From assembly GCF_900291465.1 (NCBI RefSeq), contig NZ_LT985808.1:1162747-1226746 (forward strand): a DNA stretch of 64,000 nucleotides, given 5' to 3'. Source of the DNA: Bacteroides sp. Marseille-P3684. Its GTDB lineage: Bacteria; Bacteroidota; Bacteroidia; Bacteroidales; Bacteroidaceae. How positions within the stretch are numbered: the stretch's first letter is position 1; every line of letters begins with the position of its first letter. The notes below the pieces were generated by a model, which saw only the letters and a list, made by a program, of their open reading frames with translations, searched no databases and was not told the DNA's origin. Positions 44,229 through 52,950 of the stretch are shown piece by piece. The position numbers were made by a program, and so were the translations under genes.

Positions 44229-45295
44229 AGCTTCTCTCCTTTCATCGTGAGCGGACTGTCGATGTTGTCCGTGAAGAGCAGCCCCGTGCCCAGTCCCTGC
44301 GGCATGGTGGGGTGCTGTGTGGCGCACCATTGGGCAATGGCGTTGAGCCCGACGTTCGACTCCAGTGCGGAGGTTACCCAGTAGCGGATGCCGCGTTCGG
44401 CAGCGAGGCGCATCCACTCTTCCGCTCCTGCCAGTCCGCCGTGGAGCGAGGGCTTGAGGATGAGGTACGCGGGGCGGATGCGGTCGAGCAGTTCCGCCTT
44501 GCGGCGGGGGGCGTTCACACCGATGAGCTCCTCATCGAGCGCAATGGGCAGGGGAGACGTGCGGCAGAGGCGTGCCATCTCGTCCCACTGTCCGGCGCGT
44601 ATGGGCTGCTCGATGGAGTGCAGCGTGAAGGCGGCGAGACGCTCCAGCTTCTCCGGGGCGTCGGCAGGCGTGAAGGCTCCGTTGGCATCCACGCGCAGCT
44701 CGATTTCGTCGGGGGAGAAGTGGCGTCGGATGAAGTCGAGCAACGCCAGTTCGCGCTCGAAGTCGATGGCGCCTATCTTCAGCTTGATGCAGCGGAAGCC
44801 CGTCCGCATCTTCTCCTCGATGCGTGCATACATCTCGTCGAACGTGCCCATCCAGATGAGTCCGTTGGTGACGATGCCCTCCTCCCCGCGGGCAAAGGGG
44901 CTGTCCCACAGACGCCATCCCCCTCCGGCACGGAGGTTGCGCAGGGCAGTCTCCAGTCCGAAGCGGATGGAGGGATAGTCGCGCAGGAGGTCGTCGGGCA
45001 GCTGTCCGTCGGCTTCCGTCAGCCGGCAGGCGCGTCGCAGGGTCTCCTCATAGTCCGGGACGTCGTCGCAGCTCAGTCCCGGGAGCGGTGCACACTCGCC
45101 CCAGCCACAGTCCGCCTGTCCGTGCGGCGAGCGCAGCAGGTCGAGCAGTTCCGCCTCGCCGGGGCGTGCGTTCCCGTCCGGACGGGTGGCACGGACGTAC
45201 CACACCTTCCGCGTGGTGAGCACACCGCGCGAGGTCCCTGCCGGCTGCTTGAAGTGGAGCCGGTAGGGAAGGATATCCAGTTGCAGGTCCGTCAT
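44213..45295 (-). CDS. menC: o-Succinylbenzoate synthase
   Basis: The protein has 360 residues from MTDLQLDILPYRLHF and belongs to the enolase superfamily. KLKIGAIDF carries the catalytic Lys pair, LRVDANGAF the metal Asp, SIEQPI a second acidic ligand and ALDEEL the third, with ILKPSLHGG near the end. It dehydrates SHCHC to o-succinylbenzoate. The start at 45295 is chosen because the longer frame would run into menB; the gap to the menB stop is 4 bp. Confidence 0.92.
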   Translation of the reverse strand: MTDLQLDILPYRLHFKQPAGTSRGVLTTRKVWYVRATRPDGNARPGEAELLDLLRSPHGQADCGWGECAPLPGLSCDDVPDYEETLRRACRLTEADGQLPDDLLRDYPSIRFGLETALRNLRAGGGWRLWDSPFARGEEGIVTNGLIWMGTFDEMYARIEEKMRTGFRCIKLKIGAIDFERELALLDFIRRHFSPDEIELRVDANGAFTPADAPEKLERLAAFTLHSIEQPIRAGQWDEMARLCRTSPLPIALDEELIGVNAPRRKAELLDRIRPAYLILKPSLHGGLAGAEEWMRLAAERGIRYWVTSALESNVGLNAIAQWCATQHPTMPQGLGTGLLFTDNIDSPLTMKGEKLWFNR

Positions 45296-45299
45296 CGCG

Positions 45300-46121
45300 T
45301 CAGGGGAGTTTGGGATACTTGCTCCAGTCCGGTTTGCGTTTCTCCAGGAAGGCTTTGCCACCCTCCTGTGCCTCGTCGGTCATGTAGTAGAGCATGGTGG
45401 CATCTCCGGCGAGCTCCTGTATGCCCGCCTGTCCGTCCAGTTCGGCATTGAGTCCCGCTTTTATCATGCGCAAGGCGAGCGGGCTGTGCTGCATCATGGT
45501 CTCCGCCCACTCCACGACCTCGTCTTCGAGCCGGTCGAAGGGTACGACCTTGTTGACCAGTCCCATGTCGAGTGCCTCCTGCGCGGAGTACTGGCGGCAG
45601 AGGAACCATATCTCCCTGGCCTTCTTCTGCCCGACGATGCGTGCCAGGTAGGACGAGCCGAACCCGGCGTCAAAGCTTCCCACGCGCGGTCCGGTCTGTC
45701 CGAAGATGGCGTTCTCGGAAGCGATGGTGAGGTCGCAGACGACGTGCAGGACGTGACCGCCCCCGATGGCGTAGCCGTTGACCATGGCGATGACGGGCTT
45801 CGGCAGCGAGCGTATCTGCTTCTGCACGTCGAGCACGTTCAGGCGGGGCACACCGTCAGGTCCCACGTAGCCTCCGTGTCCCTTGACGTGCATGTCGCCG
45901 CCGCTGCAGAAGGCCTTGTCGCCGGCGCCGGTGAGCACGACGACGTTGATGTCCCGGCACTCGCGGCAGTAGAGCAGCGCGTCGCTGATTTCCGACGTGG
46001 TGACGGGGGTGAAGGCGTTGCGGTAACGCGGACGGTTGATGGTGATTTTGGCAATGCCGTTGTAGAAGTCGAACAGGATGTCGTTATACTCCTTGATCGT
46101 AATCCATTCTCTTTTTTCCAT
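45300..46121 (-). CDS. menB: 1,4-Dihydroxy-2-naphthoyl-CoA synthase
   Basis: The 273-residue crotonase-fold protein has [15 protein letters not shown] (oxyanion-hole Gly), [17 protein letters not shown], and [20 protein letters not shown], the MenB-specific signature. It closes the second naphthoquinone ring from o-succinylbenzoyl-CoA. Length and motifs agree closely with other MenB proteins. It lies within the men gene run. Confidence 0.95.
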   Translation of the reverse strand: MEKREWITIKEYNDILFDFYNGIAKITINRPRYRNAFTPVTTSEISDALLYCRECRDINVVVLTGAGDKAFCSGGDMHVKGHGGYVGPDGVPRLNVLDVQKQIRSLPKPVIAMVNGYAIGGGHVLHVVCDLTIASENAIFGQTGPRVGSFDAGFGSSYLARIVGQKKAREIWFLCRQYSAQEALDMGLVNKVVPFDRLEDEVVEWAETMMQHSPLALRMIKAGLNAELDGQAGIQELAGDATMLYYMTDEAQEGGKAFLEKRKPDWSKYPKLP

Positions 46122-46155
46122 GCTAGGTATGTTTTGATGTGTTCTTGTCAGGTTG

Positions 46156-47832
46156 TCAGTCGCGTCTCAGCGAATGATAGTATGCTTTCAGCTGGCGGAT
46201 GTCCTCCTCCCTGTCGGTGAAGACCTCGAGCAGGCGGGGGCAGTCGCTTTCGGGAGCGGTGAAGTCTGCCCATGCCCGGTCCAGCTCGTGTGCGTTGCGG
46301 ACGGGTTGGTAGGCGAAGCCGCGTTCCTCCGCCCATCCGCGTGCCGTGGTACGGTGCGAGGCGGTCACCAGGTTGTGCGCCTGGGTGGAGAGCGACAGTC
46401 CGGGGAGTGACTGGAAGATTTCGCCGCCGCCGTTGTTGAGCAGCAGGATGCGCACGTTGGGACGGATGTGGCGGTTCCACAGGGCGTTCATGTCGTAGAA
46501 GAAGCTGAGGTCCCCGATCAGGATGTAGTTGAGGTCCTCCGAGGCGGCTGCATAGCCGATGGCGGTGGAGAGCGACCCCTCGATGCCGTTCACGCCCCGG
46601 TTGCAGCGCACGGTGATCCGCTGTCCGACGGGGAACAGCTGGGCGTAGCGCACGGTGGAGCTGTTGGCAAGGTGGACGGTGACGTGTCCTTCGGTGTGCC
46701 GGGCGAGCCGTTCGAGCAGTCCGGTGACGGCGCCCATCTCGGAGTAGCCGAATGCCGGCAACGGGTGTGTCAGGCTGCGTCGCCTCCATTCCTCCACGTA
46801 GGCGGACCCGGTCACACCGGGCTGTGGCAGCAGGGGGACCAGCTGACGGAAGAAGTCGGCAGGTTCCATCTCAAACACCGCACTCAGCCGGCAGAAGACG
46901 TCGGGCGTATCCCCGTCGGGGGAGATGTGCCAGTGTATCACTTCCGGCAGTCGGCGAATCCACTGTTTCAACCGTTTTGAGACAATGTGCCCACCGTAGG
47001 TGATGACCAGCTGGGGCGCGAGCACCTCCCGTTCCTCCGCCGTGGCGGCATAGAGCAGGGCGTCGGCGTGCGGGGTGGCAAAGGTCTTCAGCGAGCCGTT
47101 GCAGAGGTTTTCCGTCACGCCGACGAAGCCTTCGGCACAGGCTTCAGGCAGCACGAAGTCCGCTTCCGGGGCAGACTGCCCGCCGATGAGCATCCGTCGG
47201 GGGCAGGCAGCGAGGGTGGCTGCGAGGTGGTCGCGGAGGTTCGGGTCCTCCATGCCGGTGTAGCGGCGGATGACCCGTTCGGTCGGCAGTTCCGTGACGG
47301 AGAAGTCGAAGAAAGGTTCGGAGATGGGGATGTTGATGTGTACGGGCCCCTTCACGTGGTGGTCGAGTGCGAGCAGGGCCTCGTTGATGAGTCGGTTGCA
47401 GTGCCATGCCTCCTCCTGGCTCCGCACTTCGGGCAGGTTCACCGAACGGCGCACCAGTGACCCGAAGACATTGGGCTGGGGTAGTGTCTGTCCGTCCATC
47501 TGCCCGATCCAGGCAGCCGGACGGTCGGCAGAGAGCACGAGCAGCGGCACTTGCTGGTAGTAAGCCTCGGACACGGCAGGGTGCAGGTTGAGCAGTGCCG
47601 AGCCGGATGTACAGCATACGGCAGCCGGCTGTCCGTTTTCCAGGGCAAGTCCCAAGGCAAAGAATCCCGCACTGCGCTCGTCGGTCACGGCGTAGCAGTC
47701 GAAGTCGGTGCAGGAGGTGAAGGTCTGTGTCAGGGGGATGTTGCGGCTCCCCGGCGCAATGACGATGCGTCGGATGCCGTGTGCACGCAGGAGTGCTGCC
47801 AGTTGCAGCACGCTTTTCTTATCGCTATACAT
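46156..47832 (-). CDS. menD: SEPHCHC synthase (2-succinyl-5-enolpyruvyl-6-hydroxy-3-cyclohexene-1-carboxylate synthase)
   Basis: The 558-residue thiamine-diphosphate enzyme has the N-terminal [15 protein letters not shown] and [17 protein letters not shown] (cofactor-activating Glu), then [19 protein letters not shown]. The C-terminal ThDP/Mg site is [16 protein letters not shown] plus [11 protein letters not shown]. It condenses isochorismate with 2-oxoglutarate. It lies between menF and menB in pathway order. Confidence 0.95.
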   Translation of the reverse strand: MYSDKKSVLQLAALLRAHGIRRIVIAPGSRNIPLTQTFTSCTDFDCYAVTDERSAGFFALGLALENGQPAAVCCTSGSALLNLHPAVSEAYYQQVPLLVLSADRPAAWIGQMDGQTLPQPNVFGSLVRRSVNLPEVRSQEEAWHCNRLINEALLALDHHVKGPVHINIPISEPFFDFSVTELPTERVIRRYTGMEDPNLRDHLAATLAACPRRMLIGGQSAPEADFVLPEACAEGFVGVTENLCNGSLKTFATPHADALLYAATAEEREVLAPQLVITYGGHIVSKRLKQWIRRLPEVIHWHISPDGDTPDVFCRLSAVFEMEPADFFRQLVPLLPQPGVTGSAYVEEWRRRSLTHPLPAFGYSEMGAVTGLLERLARHTEGHVTVHLANSSTVRYAQLFPVGQRITVRCNRGVNGIEGSLSTAIGYAAASEDLNYILIGDLSFFYDMNALWNRHIRPNVRILLLNNGGGEIFQSLPGLSLSTQAHNLVTASHRTTARGWAEERGFAYQPVRNAHELDRAWADFTAPESDCPRLLEVFTDREEDIRQLKAYYHSLRRD

Positions 47833-47898
47833 TATTATATGATTAGGTGACGAGGTTTGGGTTGACGTGTGGACGGGGAGGGCGTCCTTCTCTCCCGG

Positions 47899-48999
47899 TC
47901 AGTTGAAGACCGTCCGTCCGATGGTGGCGAGCTTGTGCTCGGTCTCTTTCCACTCGGAGTCCACGTCCGACGAGGCGAGGATGCCCCCTCCGGCATACAG
48001 GACGACCGTGCGCCCCTGTATCTCCATGCAGCGCAGGTTGACGTAGAGCTGCGTGTCGCCCTTCGGGTCCAGCCAGCCCACGAAGCCGGCATAGTAACGT
48101 CGGTCGACGCCTTCCTGTCCGGCAATGAAGCGGTACGCCTCTTCCTTGGGCAGCCCACAGACGGCAGGGGTGGGGTGCAGGTCGGCGAGCAGGTTCCCGA
48201 TGGCACGCGGTTCCGGCAGGGGGAAGCGGAAGTCGGTCTTCAGGTGGACCAGCTCTCCCGCCCTGGCGGTATAGGGCCCTTCTTCTCGGGCTTCCAGGCC
48301 GTGGGCGGACAGGCACGTGCGGATGTACTCGCTCACGTACTCCTGTTCACGGCGGTTCTTCTCGTCCCAGTCGGTAGGCTCCACGCCGTCGGTCACAGGC
48401 ATCGTGCCGGCGAGGGAGACGGTGTGCCCTTCACCCTTCTGCACGGACAGGAGTATCTCCGGGGTGCAACCCATCCACAGACCGCTGACCGGCGTGTAGC
48501 AGACGTAGTTCATCACCCGCGGATAGCGTTGGCAGGCGTCCATGAACGTCCGTCCGATGGAGAAGCCCTCCGGGAGCTCCCGCGTCTGCTGACGGGAGAG
48601 GACGAGCTTGCGCAACGTCCCGCCGTGCAGTGCGTCATGGAACTGACGGAACGCCCGTTCGTAGCGTGCCCGGCTGTCGGACGGGAGGTCCGCCGGTCTG
48701 CCTCCGGGATGTGAAGGCAGCTCGTCGGTCCGGATACGCTGTATCTTCTCCGCACCGTGCACGACGTGTTCGGGGCGGATGAGCAGCAACGGGCAGTCGT
48801 CGCCCGGATGGAAAGGGGCGAGGACAAACCCTTGCAGGTCGTTCAGGTCTTCGATGTGGGGAATGATGTAGGGTACGGCGTCCTCCTGCCACACCAGGTG
48901 CAGCTCCTCCTGCCAGGGCAGGCGGTAGAGGGCGAAACACACGCCGCGTCCGGTGAGTGTGTCGATCAGGGATGTGAGGAGCGGTTCGTCAGTGTTCAT
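47899..48999 (-). CDS. menF: Isochorismate synthase
   Basis: The 366-residue chorismate-binding enzyme has LRKLVLSRQQT (about 128), PEILLSVQKGEGHTVSLAGTMP (about 180-200), the Mg-binding ADLHPTPAVCGLPKEEAY (about 290) and YAGFVGWLDPKGD. It converts chorismate to isochorismate, the first committed step of menaquinone synthesis. It is shorter than E. coli MenF, in line with Bacteroidetes homologues. It overlaps the thioesterase gene stop by 4 bp. Confidence 0.93.
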   Translation of the reverse strand: MNTDEPLLTSLIDTLTGRGVCFALYRLPWQEELHLVWQEDAVPYIIPHIEDLNDLQGFVLAPFHPGDDCPLLLIRPEHVVHGAEKIQRIRTDELPSHPGGRPADLPSDSRARYERAFRQFHDALHGGTLRKLVLSRQQTRELPEGFSIGRTFMDACQRYPRVMNYVCYTPVSGLWMGCTPEILLSVQKGEGHTVSLAGTMPVTDGVEPTDWDEKNRREQEYVSEYIRTCLSAHGLEAREEGPYTARAGELVHLKTDFRFPLPEPRAIGNLLADLHPTPAVCGLPKEEAYRFIAGQEGVDRRYYAGFVGWLDPKGDTQLYVNLRCMEIQGRTVVLYAGGGILASSDVDSEWKETEHKLATIGRTVFN

Positions 49000-49418
49000 A
49001 CGCGGACGTTTGCAATGAAATTGACGACCCGGATGCTGGATACCAGCTTGCCGGTGGTTTCCGACGTGATTGCCACGTCCCAGATATGCGTGGAGCGGCC
49101 GATGTGCAGCGGGGTGGCGACCCCGACGACGCGTTCTCCCATACGGGCGACAGCGATGTGGTTGGCGCTGACCTGTATGCCGAAGGCAGCGGTGTGCGTT
49201 CCCAGGATTCCGTAGGAACCGTAGCCCGCCAGGGTCTCGGCGAGTGCGAGGGAGGCTCCCCCGTTGAGTATGCCGGGCGGACGGCTGGTGTTCCGGTCCA
49301 CGGGCATGGTGGCGCGTACGGTGTTGTCGTCAGTGGGGCAAAGGGTGATGCCCATCATGCCTGCCATGGAGTTCTCCAGCTCCTCTTGCAGGTGCTTGAT
49401 ATCTTCTTGTGTAAACAT
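48996..49418 (-). CDS. Hotdog-fold thioesterase, probable DHNA-CoA hydrolase
   Basis: The 140-residue PaaI/YdiI-type protein has GILNGGASLALAETLAGYGS (the hotdog helix with catalytic Glu), GIQVSANHIAVARMGERVVGVATPLHIGRSTHIWDV. In several bacteria such proteins (MenI) release 1,4-dihydroxy-2-naphthoate from its CoA ester. As first gene of this men operon it is the obvious candidate for that step, an inference from context. A TAACTTTG box (minus strand, 49438-49445) lies 20 nt upstream. Confidence 0.88.
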   Translation of the reverse strand: MFTQEDIKHLQEELENSMAGMMGITLCPTDDNTVRATMPVDRNTSRPPGILNGGASLALAETLAGYGSYGILGTHTAAFGIQVSANHIAVARMGERVVGVATPLHIGRSTHIWDVAITSETTGKLVSSIRVVNFIANVRV

Positions 49419-49437
49419 AGGCTTGAGGTTTGATGCG

Positions 49438-49445
49438 CAAAGTTA
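49438..49445 (-). promoter_or_regulatory. Probable promoter -7 box of the men operon
   Basis: Minus-strand TAACTTTG is a full match to TAnnTTTG and lies 20 nt before the thioesterase start, upstream of the whole run to menE. Confidence 0.5.
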
Positions 49446-49506
49446 GTCTTTTCCCCCGACAAGCGGATGGTTTTCCACCCCGAATCTGCGTACGCACCGC
49501 TGCGAC

Positions 49507-50859
49507 TCACCACTCGATGAACTTCCCGCGTTTCCGGCGTTCCGCAAGGATGACAGCCAGACGCTGGCTCTTCGACTTGGCGATGTACTTGCGCAGGAAG
49601 ATGTTCGGGATGGCCACACCCAGGGAGATGCACAGGATGATGAGTGCGGAGTTGATGCCGTTCGCCATCGCATGGGTCACCTCGCCGATGACGCCGTGCA
49701 TGTTGATGAGTCCCAGCAGACCGCGGTACATCAGCACGCCCGGCACCATGGGGATGACCGACGGGATGGTCAGCACGTGGTTGGGCACGTGGAACCAGTG
49801 GACGGCCTTGAGCGCGATGAGGCTCACCACAAGCGCACCCGTGAACGAGCCGATGACCGGTCCGTAACCCAGCTCGAAGTTGACGAAGTTGCGCGTGCAG
49901 ACAGCGATGATGCCTCCGATGGCAACCACCCAGAGCAGGCGGCGCTGTACGTTGAAGATGGTGGAGAAGCCCATGGCGGCTATCGCTGCCGCGATGGCAT
50001 AGACGTAGTAGGGGTCATGGGGCGTCATGCTCAGCTCGCTGAACTTGTCGCTGATGGTGATGTCCTTCATGACCAGCAGACGCATGGCGAACACGATGCC
50101 GAAGGCCATGGCACCCATCATCATGGCGGTGTTGGCAGCGCGGGTGATGCCCACGAGCAGGTAGTTGTCAATCATGTCGTCCACGAAGTTGATGAGGGGG
50201 ACGCCCGGCACGATGAACAGCGCACAGGCAAGCAGCGGATGGTAAGGGGTCGACGACAGGTCGGTGAACGAGGTGGCATAAGCCAGGCACGTGGAGACGA
50301 ACGCCGCGATGCCGATGCTCATGTACACGTTCACGCCGAAGTCAATGCACCGCGCCCGGACGCGGAATCCGATGAAGGCGCACAGCGACGCAAAGAGGAA
50401 CGCAATCCAGTCGCAGCCGAAGAGCTTGCAGAAGCCGCCGCAGGCAAATCCCGCGCAGATGGCGACCAGGTAAGGCTTGTAGTTCCGCGGCTTCCGGCGT
50501 ATCTGTTCCAGCTCCTGCTCGTAACGGTCGAGCGTGTAGTCCTCTTCGATGGCACGCCACGAGAGCTTGCTGACCTCCGAGATGGCAGACATGTTGATGC
50601 CGTGCTTCTCGCACTTCTGGAACTTGGTGTACGAGTATTGGTCATCGCTCACATTCACCTGGAGCATGGTGTAGCTCACGTCGATGTGGAGCTTCTCTTC
50701 CGGGATGCCCAGATAGGCAGCCACGCGTTTCATGTTGCGTACGATGCGGTTGGTGTCGGCGGCGCTCTCTACGAGCAGTTGGCCGGTGCGCAGCAGGAGG
50801 TCGACTCGCCGCCCTATGGTAGCGCTCATACTCTCCCGAGAATCTTCGTTTGTCGTCAT
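49507..50859 (-). CDS. Threonine/serine exporter family protein (ThrE type)
   Basis: The 450-residue integral membrane protein has an N-terminal cytoplasmic domain (about 1-130) with LLLRTGQLLVESAADTNRIVRNM, the DUF1212/ThrE signature. About ten hydrophobic helices follow, arranged as a ThrE_1 plus ThrE_2 pair, including FIVPGVPLINFVDDMID and SVIPMVPGVLMYRGL. Family members export threonine and serine; the substrate here is inferred. A TACTTTTG box lies on the minus strand at 50929-50936. Confidence 0.88.
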   Translation of the reverse strand: MTTNEDSRESMSATIGRRVDLLLRTGQLLVESAADTNRIVRNMKRVAAYLGIPEEKLHIDVSYTMLQVNVSDDQYSYTKFQKCEKHGINMSAISEVSKLSWRAIEEDYTLDRYEQELEQIRRKPRNYKPYLVAICAGFACGGFCKLFGCDWIAFLFASLCAFIGFRVRARCIDFGVNVYMSIGIAAFVSTCLAYATSFTDLSSTPYHPLLACALFIVPGVPLINFVDDMIDNYLLVGITRAANTAMMMGAMAFGIVFAMRLLVMKDITISDKFSELSMTPHDPYYVYAIAAAIAAMGFSTIFNVQRRLLWVVAIGGIIAVCTRNFVNFELGYGPVIGSFTGALVVSLIALKAVHWFHVPNHVLTIPSVIPMVPGVLMYRGLLGLINMHGVIGEVTHAMANGINSALIILCISLGVAIPNIFLRKYIAKSKSQRLAVILAERRKRGKFIEW

Positions 50860-51067
50860 ACCGATATTGCTTTATTACTATAAGGGGTTATAGGTTATCC
50901 TGTGACCATGTCTTTCACTAAAGGCGTGCAAAAGTAATAAAAAACGGGGTACCACGGGAGCCGGATTGTCCCTTTTTTGTCGCACGGAGGTTTCCCCGAC
51001 GCCTTCCGTCCGCCCCTTTGGGTGAAGAAAGTGGACGCAGCATGGTGCTCGTCCGTGTTAAAAGCCT

Positions 51068-51075
51068 TACCTTTG
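51068..51075 (+). promoter_or_regulatory. Probable -7 box of the 51094 gene
   Basis: TACCTTTG matches TAnnTTTG exactly, 18 nt before the ATG. Confidence 0.45.
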
Positions 51076-51093
51076 TCCTGAAAAGCTTACACT

Positions 51094-52143
51094 ATGATGA
51101 GAACTTCCTGCATAATCCTGACACTCCTGCTGGCGCTGGCTGCCTGCAGGGACAACAGCCGCACGTTCACCCTGAAGGGGACGCTCAAGGGCATCCCGGA
51201 GGGAAAGGCGCTGGTTATCCTCCCCGACACGGCGCACAGCCGCATCGACACCATTGTCATCAAGGACGGACAATTCACCTACGAGCTGCAGACCGACACG
51301 ACGGCACAGCTCACCCTGGTCTTCCCCGGAGGACGCTTCTGCACGGTCTTCGCCGACCGCGGGACGGAGACGGAGCTGACCGCCGACACCGCCTGCTGGG
51401 ACTCGCTCTCCCTGCGCGGAGGAGTGGAGAATGACGCCCTCCAGCACTTCACCGACTCCCTGCGTGCCTGTCCGCCGGACAGTATCCGGCACGCCGTGAA
51501 GGAGTACGTCCGCAAGCATCCCTTTTCGCCCGTAGGCGCCCATCTGCTTAATGTCTACTACGCACAGACCGATACGCCCGACTATGCCGGCATCGAGGAG
51601 GTCATCAAGCTCATGAGCGGCAAGTTGCAGGACAACCCCATCGTACAGGACCTGCGGCTGCACCTGGACGACGTCATCCAGGCAGACACGGGCAAGTACA
51701 TCGCAAGCTTCCGCATCAAGGACAAGTATGACAAGTTCGTCAACGCCTATCAGTACGGAGGCGACTTCCTGGTCGTCACCTTCTGGGCAGGCTGGCAGCC
51801 GGGGGGACTGGAACTCCAGAAGGAAATCCTCGCCCTGAAGAAAGCCAAGGACAAGAAGAAGGAGAAGGTGACCTTCATCAACGTCTCGCTCGAGACCGAC
51901 AAACGGCGCTGGAAGGACCTGCAGGAGAACGACTCCCTGCCCGACGTGCAGGCATGCGACTTCGAAGGGTGGGAAGGCGACATGGTGAAACGCTTCGGTG
52001 TGACCGACCTGCCGCAGATGATCCTGCTCACCCCGCAACGGCGCGTCGCCCTGCGCTCGGCACGGCTCGACGAGGTGAAGGCGGAGCTCGACACTCTGCT
52101 CGTCCGTGAAAAAGAGCGGGAAAAGAAGAACAGGCAGCGCTGA
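51094..52143 (+). CDS. TlpA-like lipoprotein lacking redox cysteines
   Basis: The 349-residue protein has a lipobox (LALAACRDN, Cys near 17), a DUF4369 domain (about 24-105), a helical linker and a thioredoxin-fold C-terminus (FLVVTFWAGWQPGGLELQKE, then TDLPQMILLTPQRRV). Where the homologues at 11698 and 29499 have WCGPC and WCRPC, this one has WQPGG, so both active-site cysteines are gone. It cannot act as a disulfide enzyme and may be a binding or scaffold protein. The frame is intact, so this is not simple decay. Confidence 0.82.
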   Translation: MMRTSCIILTLLLALAACRDNSRTFTLKGTLKGIPEGKALVILPDTAHSRIDTIVIKDGQFTYELQTDTTAQLTLVFPGGRFCTVFADRGTETELTADTACWDSLSLRGGVENDALQHFTDSLRACPPDSIRHAVKEYVRKHPFSPVGAHLLNVYYAQTDTPDYAGIEEVIKLMSGKLQDNPIVQDLRLHLDDVIQADTGKYIASFRIKDKYDKFVNAYQYGGDFLVVTFWAGWQPGGLELQKEILALKKAKDKKKEKVTFINVSLETDKRRWKDLQENDSLPDVQACDFEGWEGDMVKRFGVTDLPQMILLTPQRRVALRSARLDEVKAELDTLLVREKEREKKNRQR

Positions 52144-52228
52144 CCCTGCCGGTGCCCCGCCCGCTCCACGGACGGATGGCGCCCCTGCCTGTCCCTATGG
52201 TTGTGTGTATCCTTAAAAACGAAATATC

Positions 52229-52881
52229 ATGTTAGTGAAACTCTTCGCGGCGGCTGTCCAGGGCATCGATGCCATCCCGGTGACCATCGAGGTGAACAGC
52301 TCCCGCGGCATCAGGTTCTTCCTGGTGGGCTTGCCTGACTCGGCGGTGAAGGAAAGCCACGAACGCATCATGTCCGCCCTCCAGGTCAACGGTTATCATT
52401 TTCCCGCCCATCAGATAGTCATCAACATGGCACCCGCCGACATCCGTAAGGAAGGGTCGGCATACGACCTCCCCATGGCGCTGGGTATCCTGGCGTCGGT
52501 AGGCCTCGTCCGGGAAGAACGCCTCCCGAACTTCCTGATTATGGGCGAGCTGAGTCTCGACGGCAGCCTGCAACCCATCAAGGGAGCCCTCCCCATCGCC
52601 ATCAAGGCGCGTGAGCTGGGTTATGAGGGTATCATCGTGCCCCGGCAGAACGCCCGCGAGGCGGCAGTGGTCAACAAACTCAAGGTCTACGGCGTGGAGA
52701 ACCTGCACGAGGTGGTGGACTTCTTCAACGGACGGCAGGACCTGGTACCCACCGAAGTCAATACGAGGGAGGAGTTCTACCGCGAGCAGACCGAGTTCGA
52801 ACTGGACTTTGCCGACGTCAAGGGGCAGGAGAGCGTCAAGCGCGCCTTCGAGGTGGCGGCAGCCGGTGGGCACAACCTCAT
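52229..52881 (+). pseudogene. 5' part of comM/yifB, split by an island
   Basis: These 217 codons are the N-terminal ChlI-like domain of a YifB/ComM AAA ATPase (MLVKLFAAAVQGIDAIPVTIEVN, PDSAVKESHERI, MAPADIRKEGSAYDLPMALG). The reading frame ends at 52891 in island sequence, after N-L-I-I-L. The matching 3' part starts at 63257. Joined at the shared AT, the two halves read N-L-I-M-I-G-A-P-G-S-G-K-S without a frame break. ComM proteins are branch-migration helicases used in natural transformation; in this state the product lacks its P-loop and is presumably inactive. Confidence 0.93.
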
Positions 52882-52905
52882 AATATTATAGTACAGAAAT
52901 ACAAC
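52873..52905. other. attL junction (host comM / island left end)
   Basis: Host CAACCTCAT meets island AATATTATAG; the shared dinucleotide AT is at 52880-52881. The island side runs to ATACAAC at 52899-52905, the mirror of GTTGTAT at the right end. Confidence 0.8.
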
Positions 52906-52923
52906 CATAAGAAAAAGATTCAG

Positions 52924-52931
52924 TATATTTG
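52924..52931 (+). promoter_or_regulatory. Probable -7 box of the serine recombinase
   Basis: TATATTTG is a full consensus match 19 nt before the integrase ATG, just inside the attL arm. No -33 TTTG is evident. Confidence 0.45.
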
Positions 52932-52950
52932 CCAAAAAGCAAATAATAAT

